Shown: one piece after another, positions 1 to 12,052 of the stretch
Numbering within the stretch: position 1 is the stretch's first letter
Layout of the letters: each line of letters starts with the position of its first letter
Source: Hyparrhenia diplandra
Taxonomy: Eukaryota; Streptophyta; Magnoliopsida; Poales; Poaceae
Reading direction: 5' to 3'
DNA: 64,000 nt
Assembly (NCBI GenBank): GCA_015847255.1
Contig: JADLZK010008768.1
Span: forward strand, 310,001 to 374,000
Program-made: the position numbers and the translations under genes
The notes under the pieces: model-generated
Told to the model about the DNA's origin: nothing
Databases searched by the model: none
What the model saw: only the letters and a program-made list of their open reading frames with translations

Positions 1-1959
1 CTCGTCTCTTCCTTCTCCCATACTACACCTCTTCTCATCTTTGTACATTCTCACCTCTTTCTCCGTCCCGACTTTCCAAACTCATCTCAACCAAACCTAG
101 TACAGAGTGGTCTTCGTCTTCGTCTCCATCCGAGGCGGTGGTGCTCTTTATCACATCCATGCAGCTAGATATGGTTTTTCATGTGGTTTTTGAAACAAAG
201 CAAATAAGAAGTTTTTCTTTTTTGGTGGTTGCAGATCTGGATCGAGTCCGGCCGTTCGGATCTCGACTTCATGTGGTCTCTCGAAGTCCCGGCCGCTCGA
301 TCTCTTGTTTTAGCTAGTGTTGGGTTGGGAAGGAGGCCGAAGAAAATGTCGCAAAAAGAAGCACATCTTCTTGGGTAAACACCATTGAGATCTCCGAAAT
401 GTTTTTTTTTTTTTTTTGAAGTTTTTTAGTGGCTCTAAAAAGGTTTTGTTTTGTCTTGAATATTTGTGTGATTCATGCTATAGCTTGTACAACCACAAAG
501 ACCTACGCGGGGAGATTATATAAGTATGGAAAGAATGAAAAATGGATCGATTACCTTTGGCAGGAAGGAGCGGTTTGCAATGAGGCAGAAAATGCGTCGA
601 AGAAAATGTGTTGCAAGAAAAGCACATTTTCTTTGTGTTGCTTTGCCAACTCCTTGGAGTTAAGTGTCGTTTGGAATGCATGTCTCCCTCATAGACAAGT
701 CTTGAGTGACACGAATTAGCGCCCAAAGACGGATCGGATCCAACGTGAACGCTAGGAACAGGTCTGTTGTCTTACAAATTTATGTGACTCCTCCTATATA
801 TTGCTCAATAATTTGGCTCTTACATATAGTTTCTATTTTAAAGTTTGGCTTCAGGTGCTGGAGGTCGCCGGCGGGGCTGCTCCCCTCTCCTCGCCGAGTT
901 GAGCATTTTTCTGGGTCGGACTCAAGTTTTCCTGAGAGACCCTTTCAATGGACTTCGACTAGTGGGGCTCACGGCCGTAGGACTATAATCTCCCGTGTAG
1001 GTCTCGAGCCCTGGTCATGGCCATGGCTAGCGCTTAAGACCTGCGCTGGAGATTATAATCCGGCCAAGCTCCTCGAGGGTGTCGTCGTCCCTACTCGAGT
1101 CTGGACCCGAGGGATGTCCATATTATGTCTTCGTAGCTTAGGTCTTGCTTCCTCTCTTTGACAATGTTCGTGTGCTCTTGCTTCATCTTGTTTCAGCTTG
1201 TTATGTCTCACGGAATACTATTAAATCAGCCAAAATCAGGCGCTAGCAAAACGACCTGTTCTCCGTAATGTTGTTATATTATCAAAAAGTTGTTCAAATT
1301 TGGAATGCGCTCCGGCTCTCCAAGAATCTGTATTGAACCTGTATTACTAGTTTGTGCATTGTGGCTCAACAATTCAGCTTGATTTGTTCTAAAGAGCCAA
1401 ATTTTGGCCTGTTGAAACAAATTTGGCATCGAACACTCACCTCATTCTCTCTCGATCGATCGAACAGGCATGTGAAATGACTCCATACATGACCCTTGAA
1501 CCCTGATGTACAATACACCTACTGTACACAGTGTTGAGGTACTATGTCATGATTACGATTCTACAGACCCGTGTTGGAAAAAAGGAGTCTGTAGTGCAGG
1601 TGCAGATGACACTGCGCGGCCTGCCCAAGGATGGACGGAACGACGAGTTTTTATATTCCCAAAAAAGTTTTGACCAAAACCTTTTCCAACAATACTTTTT
1701 TGGGGGGCCACGCGGCGACGACGAGGAGCGAGCCGGCCGGACGTGAACACTTCTGGTTCCTTGTCGCAGAAGCGTCGGATTAATTATAGTAGTGAAAATA
1801 AGACGAATAATATTTATTAAATTTTTTTGACCTGTGCTCGAAAAGTCGCCGGTAAGATATCATGCTGATGACACGGTGATGGTCGCTAGAGAGAGACGGA
1901 CCTGACATCCGCGCATGCCGGTGTGCCGCCATGTCGATCGGAGACCTTTAGGGATCAAG
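1..1959. other. No recognisable gene
   Basis: I see no protein family here. Open frames at 429-719 and 706-1161 have no recognisable motif, and the 1531-1750 frames overlap on both strands, as expected for shadow frames. The sequence is ordinary grass intergenic DNA with T-runs near 400-420. Confidence 0.5.
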
Positions 1960-2075
1960 AACCCTAACTTTTCTTTTTAATCTGTGGTCAAAACTTGTGA
2001 CTAGCTAGTCTTTCTCTCCCTCATAGTAACTCCAAGTGTGATGGTTTTTCTTCTAAAATTTTGTAAAATCATGCT
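1960..2075 (+). repeat. Direct repeat, copy 1 (flanks F-box pseudogene block)
   Basis: About 105 bp (CTTTTTAATCTGTGG, ACTTGTGACTAG, GTGATGGTTTTTCTT and so on) recurs in the same orientation at 4306-4409 with small indels. The two copies bracket the F-box-like sequence. They could be parts of one duplicated gene's 5' or 3' flank, or flanking sequence duplicated together with the F-box copies. No TG...CA ends are obvious, so I do not call them LTRs. Confidence 0.75.
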
Positions 2076-2869
2076 CTATCAAGAGATTGTTTTCTTACTT
2101 CTATTACTCTTGTCATGTTTCATCGACAACATTTGAAGTTTGAATTTCAAAAATTACAACTTCAAACAACATTTTTCGAGCATCTAAAATGATTTCAGCA
2201 GGAGAAGTCAAGAACATAAAAGTTGTCATTTCTTCATATGATGATATCGCGGTAACACTATCCACAAGATTTACATTGTCATAGAGTTTATGAAAGTAGA
2301 AGAGAGATATCTAAGATTCGTGAACAATGTCACTAGCAGTATGTCATATGGGGAAACAACCAGAATTGTAGATCTTGCTAAGTTATGAAACTCTTTAGTG
2401 TCTCGGTCAATCTCAAGAAAAAAATGGTTATAAAAAAATTCAAGAAAAAATGTAAATTGAAATTTAAATGTTTTTAGTGACTTCGGATAGACAAGCCCCC
2501 AACATAATAACGATTGTAGTTCTCAAATATCCATGAAACTTTGTAGTTTATAACATTTTAATTTGAGATCATCTTGTCATGGAAAATCAAACAGTTTGAA
2601 AACATTTATCGTATAGACGCGCATTGGGATAGTTGGTCTGCCCATTTCCTTGAACCTGTTCCGCGGTTCATGTCCGTGACACCTCCGCCGACCGCCGGAG
2701 TGCACCCATGTCGCTATCTTATCGGGCTACGCGAAGACGCACCGCATTTGCCGCCACCAACCGAAGCGCCACCGCCGTTCACCTCCCCCGCCGCCGGTGA
2801 TGGCGACCACTCTTTCGCGCCTTCGAGCTTCCACCGAAAAGCCCCCGCGGCGCCGCCGCCTCGCGCCAT

Positions 2870-3613
2870 GGAAAACCTTCCGCGGCGTGACATGCTTGCA
2901 GAGATTGTGATTCGTGTCGCTAAGATCTCGGCCGGATCCCATGGAGGACCTCCACAATCTGCTGGAATTTTTGTTCGGATATGAAAGCGGCGGCGGCGAC
3001 CCCCAGTGGGACGGAGCATCCCGGGCTGGACCGGATGTTTCTAAACCCGTAGGCGCGGTTGGTATCGCCGAGTATCACAACTTGATCTTGTCACCAAGCT
3101 CGCCGCCCGTTGGCAACCCGGAGGCGTTTCGGGGCCGGCATGTATGCCGTCTTCGTGGAAGGCCGCCGCACCGCCACGCCGCGGCTCGAGATGCCGCAGC
3201 GCCGCCGCCGTCGGGGCATGAAACCGCCAAGTATGCTCTTGCTCTTGTGCTCTGAGGGCAAACACCGGTGCCGCGGACGACGACTATGCCCGGCGGGGTG
3301 AGGCGGGAGATCGAAGCGACCATCCGCGACGGCCGGGACGTGGAAGAACATCAATTGTACTCGGCCCCGCCGACGGGCATGGGATTTTAGGTCGTTCTAC
3401 TTGGCGACGCATTTGATACAAGAGTTGCCTACAACCCGCCTTATAGCCCAAATGGTGCCTCGCCATGATGGGCATCAGTGCAGAGAGCCAGAATGGTGCG
3501 GGCATGAAGCCGGATGCACGGAAACGGAGTCGTGGAGCGTTTTCTGCAGCGAGGAGTGTAGGATCCGCAACGAGTGTCAGGAGTTCATCGGTCCTCTATT
3601 CTGGGCATTTTGA
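2870..3613 (+). pseudogene. F-box protein (At1g67623-like) pseudogene
   Basis: Pieces of one protein are scattered over all three plus frames. An F-box-like start (LPRRDMLAEIVIRVAKIS) is at 2876-2932, then DPMEDLHNLLEF from 2935. A middle segment around 3090-3250 resembles the Sel1/TPR-like part of this grass F-box family (GNPEAFRG, MYAVFVEGRRTATPRLEM, KYALALVL). A cysteine-rich end (CREPE, CGHEAGC, FCSEECRIRNECQEFIG) runs from 3478 to 3613. In living family members these belong to one intronless frame of roughly 250-300 residues. Here they need at least three frame changes (near 2935, 3100 and 3260), so the copy is broken. Family members are putative SCF ubiquitin-ligase substrate receptors; that role is family knowledge and is not testable here. 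A second fragment lies downstream at 4050-4300. Confidence 0.72.
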
Positions 3614-4049
3614 GCGCGTGTTCAATCTGATCCATCGAACAAACTTAGGGCCAAAGGAATTTTACAGGAAAGGTTATTGCTCTTTGGTTTTCGGGTGAAA
3701 CAGAGGAAAAAATCCATGAGCTCATACCTCATGGAATTCAATTTTTCCTCGCGGGAAGAACAGCAATCATGAACAGACCTCATGAATTTTTTCTAGAGGA
3801 ATCTTTCCATGAGCAGACCTCATGAAACTTTCCGCGCGCAGAGAGAGAGCGCCGCGCGGACGGCGCCGCCGCCTCGGATGCGCGCCGGGCCCGCCCACTC
3901 CGCCGTCCTCTCGCCACCGACCCAGCCGTGCTCCGGCGGCACACCCCCGCCACCACGCGCCACAGCAGCTGCTCGTCGTCGCCGTAGTAGCTCAGCTGCG
4001 CCTCCGTGCTCGTCGTCGCCGTAGCGCATGCCGACGGGCGGTCAATCTA

Positions 4050-4300
4050 CGGACCATCGCACTGGACACGAAACGCGTGCGCGGCGCCATCCGGAACGGA
4101 GCATTCCACTGGACCGGGTCTGCCGACCGGGTGGTCGGGTCGACGTCGACGGCTATGGCTATGGCTAGGGGCCGCTGTACTACCCGCGCGAGTCTCATCG
4201 CCAAGCTCGCCGAGGCCGGCAACCCGGAGGCGTGCTTCAGAGCAGGCATGTCTGCCGTGTTCGTGGAAGGCCGCGCACCGTCTCGCCGCCGCTCGACTTG
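4050..4300 (+). pseudogene. Second F-box-like fragment
   Basis: The stretch SLIAKLAEAGNPEACFRAGM followed by SAVFVEGR (about 4191-4275) is the same module as in the pseudogene at 2870-3613 (KLA.GNPEA, AGMYAVFVEGR), with different codons and changes. The N-terminal F-box and the cysteine-rich end are missing, and after about 4300 the sequence joins the second copy of the ~105-bp flanking repeat. It is therefore a truncated, diverged duplicate. GC-rich sequence at 3809-4050 upstream shows no domain I recognise. Confidence 0.65.
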
Positions 4301-4305
4301 CTGGA

Positions 4306-4409
4306 ACTCCGATTTTTCTTTTTAATCTGTGGCGAAAACTTGTGACTAGTCTTTCTCCCACATAATAACTCCAAATGTGATGGTTTTTCTTTCTAAAATT
4401 TCGTAAAAT
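4306..4409 (+). repeat. Direct repeat, copy 2
   Basis: Same orientation as 1960-2075; it shares CTTTTTAATCTGTGG, ACTTGTGACTAG and GTGATGGTTTTTCTT with that copy. Confidence 0.75.
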
Positions 4410-4794
4410 AATGTTGTATATACATGTGGAGTTGAGGAATGTGGGAAACTTCCTAGGAGTGCGAGGCTGGCCCAAATGAGAGATGTTAGTGAAGATGAAT
4501 TTGAGTCCGAAGAAAAGCCAATCAATGAGGAAGACATCAACTTTGTTTGTCCAAGTTGTTGGGGACGATGAGCAGGATGGGTAGAATGAGGACTATTTGG
4601 ACCTTTACTGCACATGCATGGCTGCTTATTTTATGTTGCTTTCGCTTATGACTTGGAAGTACTAGAACTAATTTATATTTGCATTTATGTGAACTTTTGC
4701 TATGCCTCTGCTGCCAGCCAGTCTTAGCGTTTTGTGTGTTCCACACTTCCACGACCCATGAGTAGTCGACCTGTCTAGTGGCAGAGGGTGACCG

Positions 4795-5215
4795 TCCGTT
4801 TACAAAAACATTGGTTATGAGTCTATGATCTATGAATTGGTTTAGTGTCATTCTAAAACCCTCCGTTCTCTCCTAGGCCTATATTTTAATAGGTTTGAAT
4901 GTGGTAGAGACCAAATTGTGTTTTATGAGTCCGGTGTGTAATGCGTAACGGCCTAAACAACAAACAGAGGGCAACCGACTGTTTACAAAAACAATGATTA
5001 TGAGTCTATGAATTTGAATTGGATTAGTGTCATTCTGATTCTACTCCCTCTATTCCAAATAAGTTGCTCGCATTTAGATATAATAATATGTAAATGAATG
5101 AATAAACTAAAAAAATTAAAACGATTTGATGAAACGGAGGGACTATATTTTTAATCGGTTGAATGTGGCAGACCACATTGTGTTTAACGAGTCCGGTGTG
5201 TTATGCAAGATCACG
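4795..5215 (+). repeat. ~185-bp tandem duplication, second copy interrupted
   Basis: Copy 1 (about 4785-4965) and copy 2 (about 4968-5215) share GTTTACAAAAACA, TTATGAGTCTATGA, TTAGTGTCATTCT, TGAATGTGG and GAGTCCGGTGTG in the same order. Copy 2 is longer because a ~100-bp Stowaway-like MITE sits inside it, so the duplication predates the insertion or the MITE-free copy lost it. Confidence 0.8.
5044..5143. mobile_element. Stowaway-like MITE (Tc1/mariner-type), ~100 bp
   Basis: The left end CTCCCTCTATTCCAAATAAG and the inverted right end (reads GTCCCTCCGTTTC from the other strand) match the well-known grass Stowaway terminal repeat, and TA is duplicated on both sides (5042-5043 and 5144-5145). 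The interior is AT-rich and non-coding. The parallel copy of the host repeat at about 4800-4960 lacks the insertion. Confidence 0.88.
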
Positions 5216-5826
5216 TATTGGGTATGTCCCACACATAAAAGGACCTTTCAATTTTGTAAAATTTGAGTGTAGTGCCTACGAGAACGTTTCGTTAGACCAA
5301 AGGCCCCGACCCCGCTTATATTGGAAGTGTAAACATCTGCTGGGAACACCAGCTTACAATCAAGCACCAGAATGCAAAAAACGAAGACAAGGAATATGCA
5401 TTGAGTTTTGCTGCAAAGAAAACCCAAAAGCAAAGATAAACAAGGTCTTACAAATAGACAAATTGTAATGGCAATACATGGCACAATTGCAATGACACGA
5501 TCAAAATAACCCTAGAAAAAATATGGTACCCAAACTGCCATTGATATGGTAATAATAGTGGCCTTGTATGACAGTTGACGCAGCCATGATACACAAAGGT
5601 TCAGTAATGCGATAGGACATAACTGTGCTGAAATAAAATGGAAATTCATTGCATAATGGATAACTGTAGACCGATGCAGTACCATAAGAAAAATAAGACA
5701 TAGTTTGTCCTAGAGAAATTCATCAAAAGAAAATAGCTGATATATTTGGTCTCAGCGTGCATTTAACAATAAAGTTGTTTTCATCATAGCAAAGAGATGG
5801 TTTATCCTAGAGAAATCCATCAAACA

Positions 5827-5961
5827 ATAAGTTGTCTTCATAGCGATCCCCGATAAGGTATCATGTAGGCTTCATCATAGCAAAATAGCTCAGCATGCAT
5901 TTAACGATAAGTTGTCTTCATAGACATCCCCGATAAGGTATCATGTAGGCTTCATCATAGC
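5827..5961 (+). repeat. 80-bp tandem duplication
   Basis: ATAAGTTGTCTTCATAG ... ATCCCCGATAAGGTATCATG ... TAGGCTTCATCATAGC occurs at 5827-5881 and again at 5907-5961 with few changes. It lies just past the stop codon of the minus-strand gene ending at 6057, so it may be part of that gene's 3' UTR or flank. Confidence 0.85.
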
Positions 5962-6056
5962 GAATCCGCTGGCAAGAAACCAAAACCATGTGAGTCCAAC
6001 TGTAGCATGAGATTAATATCTCCATCGAATAAAATCAAGATCATATTTCATATTTT

Positions 6057-8036
6057 TCAGAACATAGACCGTACCAGGTAGCTGTTATCAGCAACATCAT
6101 CATCACTCTCATCAACATCACTCCAGGCCTTTGCAACTTCACTGAGCTCCTCATTTCCCCACGCATAAAATGGTTCAAGCTCAGCAAACTTTTCCCACAG
6201 AAAATCTAAGGCAAATTGTCGAATCTTCATGGAGGTACTAATGGATTCACCAGAATTACGCTTCAAGTTCTTAATCAACCGCTCAGCCTCCTTTCTGATA
6301 CCCTGATGGTGCAAATTAATGGATTAAAGTCATGTAACACAAACTTCAGACAAGTGTGTACCAGAATGCGGTTAGGTGAAGGCAGGCAGGCATGCACGCA
6401 CCACAAGGGCAGCAGAAATATGAAGAGACCACTTCCGACGGCTAATAAAAAGTTCAGCAGCAGCAGCACGGATCTTATGGCACAAGGCGTACTCATCATC
6501 AGTAAAAATTTTGCGCCCACGCCTCAGCCATTCACAAATCAACTCAGCCTCCTTAGCAAGACACTAGAAACCATCCATCATTTTTTTTTTTTTGCAAATA
6601 GCCAATACAAGAAACTAGTGAGTCTCTCTTTCAATCATTAAAACAGAATCAATATGGTAACCAATCAGTCAAACAAAACAGCCAAGAGATTGAAATGTAC
6701 CTCAGCAGCATCGAAGGCATATGGATGTTCTATTTCACCTTTTTCTTCAAGAACAACATCCATATACTCATAAATGCAGTCAGCCACTACGGCATCAGGA
6801 ATATTACTACAGGCATGTGAATTCACCCACAAGGATGTCATGCTGTCCTCCACCTTCAAATACTTTCAAAGAAAGAAACCATCATTACTTATGCATATCA
6901 TTCCCAATAAGTACTTCAAAGATAAATGGTGTATTTTAAATGAATGCTGCTGTGTATATAAAGGAAGGAGCTACGGAGCAATTACAAAACCGCCTCCCAT
7001 GGGTGCTGAAGTTAGCGACATAGCATTCACCCAATGAATGAAGCAACATGGCTGGGTATAGGTTCAAACGCTTAAAAATGTGAAAATACCCAAAGAATTG
7101 TTTCATAGTGAAGCCCCATTCGGATTGAAGATTGCTGTGCAGAGTATTCCCCATTGGAAGTTTTGAGTACCCAGAATAGGCTTTTCTCATGACAGTCAAA
7201 TTATAATTATTTGGCTCCTATTTATCATGAGTATAAGAAGAGTTAAAATCATGATTGTTAACACTCAAGACAGTTGGTATGAAATTTTGTATTAGAGTCA
7301 TCCGTAAATTTGTACTGGACAAATCTGTAAATTTCGGATAGAGTCATCCGTATATTTTTTAGCATAGTTTATTTAAAGAAATAAATTTCGGATAGAGTTT
7401 TGTGATCCAGTACTGATTTCGAAGAGATAAGCAGAGAATTGAGCTTTGGTACCTTGGACGCAATATCAGGAAGCTGGGATGCAACATGAGCAGGACCTCT
7501 ATAAGAGTTGTAGAACCATTGAATGTAGGCATCGTACTGCTTCCTGGCACTTGAACTAGTGTTTTTTAAGTCACAAGGAAGTAGTCTGTTCGTTTTCAGG
7601 GATTTGAATTCATCTGATTTCGCCGTCAGGAAGCCACGAGAGGACATTTCAAGGGAAAAAACAGTCAACGTGGTGAGCGCTGAGCGGTAGAGGGAAATTA
7701 AACAAACCACAAGATAAGATGCTCAAATAACGAATATTAGTTACCAGGGATATTCAAAAGATCCAGCGGCGGTCGGGAAGAAGGACCTCTGTGCGTCGCC
7801 TCAAAATTGGACACTTGGGAGACTTGTCCTGGACCGCTTGATGCGCCTTGGATGGGATCGGCATCGAGTTGGATCTCGCACTTGTCCGACATCGACGCAG
7901 CTTCGACCTTGCTCGAGGAGGTGACGCGGGAGCGTGGTCGCTTCGCCGAGCGCCGGATCTGGCGTACCCACATTCGCAGTCGCAAAAGATGGGGACGGAT
8001 AAGGAGATGGCGACGACGGCGCGACGGCTTCCCCAT
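6057..8036 (-). CDS. Five-exon gene of unknown function, intact
   Basis: I do not recognise this protein. Exons on the minus strand are 8036-7745, 7679-7453, 6862-6701, 6563-6402 and 6302-6057, all with GT/AG borders that keep one open frame to a TGA at 6057-6059. From the ATG at 8036 the product is about 362 residues with a very Arg-rich start. From the internal ATG at 7892 (MSDKCEIQLDADP) it is about 314 residues and the basic stretch disappears; I slightly favour this second start. The body reads as soluble helical protein: QYDAYIQWFYNSYRGPAHVA and SLWVNSHACSNIPDAVVADC, then two 54-codon exons of equal length (one rich in acidic residues, one with EWLRRGRK and AAAAELFISRRKW). The C-terminus ends in the acidic stretch SDVDESDDDVADN. 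No signal peptide or membrane segment is evident. Conserved phases and lack of stops suggest a working gene, perhaps grass-specific. An extra exon in the 6862-7453 gap is possible. Confidence 0.7.
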
Positions 8037-8044
8037 GGACGCCG

Positions 8045-8290
8045 ACCGAGAGTGCGAGTGCCTCTAGTCTAGGCTAGGGTTTGGGGAGGAGGGGACGGGG
8101 TGGATGGAGAGGATAGAAGGCGAGAGGACCGGATGTTAACAAATACCTGGGGTGGCTGAATAGGCGTCAATGTTATCTGCCGACCAAGTCGGCGCGAAAG
8201 CTCGCGCCGACCACCCCTGATTTCGGCCCATTCACTGTTTCAGCCCAATAAGCCCAATAAACTATTCCGGCTGTTTCTCTCACGCGGGGA
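8045..8290. promoter_or_regulatory. Candidate promoter region (possibly bidirectional)
   Basis: This stretch separates the start of the minus-strand gene from a GC-rich plus-strand stretch that looks like a first exon (8281-8418, ending AAG then GTATG). It holds repeated GCCCA/GCCCAAT boxes (8226, 8245, 8253), the site-II-type element common in plant housekeeping promoters. No TATA box is clear. The left inverted repeat of the putative gene-capture element (8171-8213) lies inside it. Confidence 0.35.
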
Positions 8291-8419
8291 AGGGCAGCGT
8301 TTCTCTCTGTGGCGGCGGCGACGGCGTTTCTGTCTCGTGCGAGCAAGGCGCTGATTCTCGCTCTGCCTCGCCGTGCCAGGTCTTCGCGCCGTGCGGGTCG
8401 CCGGCGACGAGCACCTTCA

Positions 8420-11400
8420 AGGTATGCCCGCCCCTTGTCTCCCCTTCCTGCCTTGCAAAACCTAGCGCCCAAACTCTACTTCCTGCCTTGCAAAACTTAG
8501 CGCCCAAACCCTAGTTTACGTTAATGGTGGTGGCCGTGAACGTGGGGTTTGTGCTGTGCTCATCGATGGCATTATTCTGGCAATTAAGCAATGGAGGAAA
8601 CGCATCTGCTTTTTGGCCATTTGTGAGCTGTGTGAGGTCATGTAAAATAGGAAAGGGGGTGGGGGAAGAGAAAATGTGTGTTGTTGTGCATATGTTCTTT
8701 CCCTCCTGACTCCTGTCATGGTCATTGCGTAAGTGCATCCCATTGTTTAACACCATTTGCTCACACACTGTGGTATGATGCCTACATGAGATTGTGACGG
8801 TGATATTTTGGTTAGGTGTCACTTTGAGTGGAAACTTTTTTTTTTTTGAGGAAAGAGAGGAAACTTTACCACCAGAGACATTGACAAGCAGTTCCTTTGA
8901 AAATTATTCAGTTTCTCGGTGGGGTTCTGATGTTGGACATTTAGAACCCAAGGATACATCAGTTTTGGTGCATCCCCCATTCTGAGACAACGTCAAGTGA
9001 TTTCTTTGACAATTCTTTAGTTTTTGGGTGTCATTCTGGTGAGGGTGTTTAGGGATTAAAGGATATATCATTTCTTCCTGCACAACCATTTTGGACTAGT
9101 CACATTTTTCTGTTTATAAGACATGCTTCATCAGCTATAGTTTAGTTCATCCAGCTTACAGCATTAACGACTATTCAATTTGATCTTGTACCAGCTGTGC
9201 TGCTTAATTAGATTGTAAATTAGAAACTGCCATAGTGGTTTGCAGTTTCTTTGAAAGTTATTCAAGCTTTTGGATGCTATTCTGTCCTGTCATGTTTCTG
9301 AACACCATGTTGCTGAACTAATAATTCCCTTTGTGAGCCGTTACTAATAATTCCTCAAAAAATATCACTTGTCTTCTTTTACTAATATTTGCGGACCTAG
9401 CATTGTTAATTACAATATCACTTGTTAATTACAAGCACCGGAATGATTGCAAGCTAGGCATGAGCCCATCCATCGGGATCCCAACTAAACTTAGCAAAAT
9501 GTTATCTGAAGAACCGGTTATTACAATATGGATTCCTTGATGAGAATCGCTGATTTAAACGAATCAGAAGCCTGTCAATTTGCCGACGTTAAGGTAATAA
9601 CCTGCTGATTCAAGCTTGAGCTCGAGCCTAGAGTTTGGATCTAGCAAGCTGCAGAGCACAGTACTATCACCACACGCTGCCATGCATGCAAGATATAAAG
9701 ATACAAAGCACTAGATATCCACTCATGCCAAGAGAAGGGATCGTGCTATAACAGTGGCATATATATAAGCGTGTTCGTACGTGTGTGATTTGTTTTAGGA
9801 CCTACAGTGCTTTCATCCCAAAGAAGTTGAATTCTTCTTTTATTACAGTAGACGGTTGTCATTTGCAGTCCAAATGAGTTGTGGTGCAAATCAATATCCC
9901 GAGGCCTCTACCATATAGTAGTAATGAGGCATTTTCCCATATATCCTCTCTTATATAGAAGATAAGGATTAGATCAAAAGAAATTTATGTTCTGTCCCTT
10001 ATTTAATTCTTTTAACTTTCAATAACAAGGTTAATCTAATATTTTGTGATACCTGGAAGTAGGTATTAGTTTTATTTTTATGATTTCTAATTTTTAGAAA
10101 TCATCTAGTGTAGGCAATAAAATAGATAATATACTGCGCTAGATAGCAACTATCTATCAGTTAGGTTATGTTTATAAATGCTACTTTCAAGCTATATATT
10201 TTTCCTGTATATTCCTAGTTCTTCGGCCTCCACTGGGCCTGCATGCTGCACGTTTTTACTTGCTTTGTTGCCTTTGTCCAGTGTTTTTTTCTCTTTTTGG
10301 TTTTAATAAAATTCACAGCGATATTTTTTTAAAATAAATAAATATATAAAACTTAGAAACCAACAAAGGCCTGTGCTGATTTTGTTCTTACTATCTTACT
10401 ATTAGATAACAGAAAGATAGTGTTTTTTTATAAAAATTTTAAATTTGGCTGTCATTTGTGCTTCAGTTAGTATTGTGGTATATTCTATTACAAGATGATC
10501 TTCTAGAAGATAGTGCGACTGGTTTCGTGTTCATTTTTGGAGATTGATTTCAAAAATACTTGTTCTCTGCGGGCGACTATTTCTTCGTCAAAACCCTAGC
10601 TGAGAATAAACGTGCTGCAAATATTTGGCTACATGCTTGTTCCTTCTTCTGATCTGGTTTCATGTTCATTTTTGGCTACATGCTGCAAAACTCGTTTCTT
10701 CTCTATAGAAGTTGAGTATTCTATCTCGAGTTCCTCAATTCGGTTTCGGTGTGAGTGCTTTGCATTCCGTCTTTATTCTAGAAGGGTACACGATCCTGAC
10801 AAATCTGAAAGCCTCCTTGGCTGTGTCCAGATCAACAGAAATTCCAATGTCTGGCTGCTGTGATTGGGCCTTCTTAGGCAATATTCATGAGCTTTTCTAA
10901 TAGGACGCAGCCATACTTAACTAGATAGCACATGAGTGACAGAAGTCAGTAAGCCATTGCCAGAAGATTATTCCCTCTGTACTGATCTATAGGTCATTTT
11001 GCCTCCCATCCATGGTTAAGACTCCGCTAGTTTCTGATTTGCACTATGGTCTTTCTTGCTTCCTGTCCTTGTTGATCGGTCCTGAATTTTTCCCGCTGTC
11101 TCTGCTTGACTTGGCCGGCTACAGACAAGCCTACAACCACGGGTTGTGATTATTGATGACACCCAATTCTGTTGGTAAGCAAGAGTACTTTTTTTCTCAC
11201 CTCTCAGAATGATATTTTTCTGCTACTCACCCTTCATGCACATTGAAAATTGATTGTTTTTTCAGTTCTGTTGGGCAAATGAGCTTGTCAATTATCTGCC
11301 CTTCCCACTGAGCAATACTTTTCGGATCAATAATGAATTGATGATTACTTGGGCTAAACTATGAGAGCAGAGTGCTGATTATTTTTTGCTATCTGTTGCT

Positions 11401-11960
11401 TGATAACTTTTACCTTTTCTTGTGCCTTTTGTGTCCCTGTCCACTTGTGTGTCTCCTCTTATGAAGGTGATGGCCAGTAAGAATAGTAAAACTCTAAGGA
11501 ACAACAGCGGGAGCATCAGCAAGAAAAGTGGTAGTGCAGGGGCACCATGGAGCAAACCTTAGATGCTCGGCTTGGGCTTCGTCTCTCCCTGCCCGAACCC
11601 TCCCTCTGCTCACCCTGCTTTCTTCCTATTTCTCTGAAACAAGTGGTGGTCTGGTGGATCGAAGCTAGTGGCCAGTCAAGGTTACGGAATTTGAATTGAC
11701 TACACTATCTCAACAAGTCCGTGTAAGTATGCCTTCACCATTTTCAAGACTGTTACTTATTATTACTTAACAAATTATATTGCTAGGAGACCTTTTGTTT
11801 TGTTTTTTTTCAAGGCACTTGCCTTTTATAAGTATCCTTATCTCTTAGCCGTATACGTATATTTGTGACAGTCTAGATTATTTGAGTTATACACCACATT
11901 GCTAGTCCACCTGCACAGCAATTGCTGACACCTGTATATCTCAATTTCTTCCTTCCGTTT
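8420..11960 (+). other. Gene-poor interior of the candidate capture element
   Basis: Mostly AT-rich, intron-like sequence. Small plus-strand pieces could be further captured exons but I cannot name them: 11,467-11,562 (MASKNSKTLRNNSG, Ser/Lys-rich) and 11,680-11,725 (VTEFELTTLSQQVR followed by GTAAG). Nothing else here supports a gene. Confidence 0.4.
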
Positions 11961-11964
11961 TCAG

Positions 11965-12052
11965 CTTGTCTGTGAGGGTCTAAAGCACCGAGTGTTTGAG
12001 GTCTCCTTGGCTGATCCAGAATGATCAGGATCAGGCTTATAGGATCTGATAG
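11965..12052 (+). pseudogene. Ribosomal protein eS1 (S3a) exon fragment
   Basis: After a TTTTCAG acceptor the translation reads EGLKHRVFEVSLAD, a highly conserved block near the N-terminus of cytosolic ribosomal protein eS1/S3a (about residues 65-80). One base later in frame, it continues as NDQDQAY, matching the NDEDQAY that follows in the family. A TGA therefore interrupts it, so the frame is broken. A GTAAT donor-like site follows at 12,053. Neighbouring eS1 exons are absent: upstream sequence does not give the basic N-terminus, and downstream the next recognisable exon belongs to citrate synthase. It is best read as a captured, non-functional exon. Confidence 0.75.

Noticed and set aside
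706..1161. 151-codon plus frame near the left edge
   Set aside because: No recognisable motif, no splice or promoter support.
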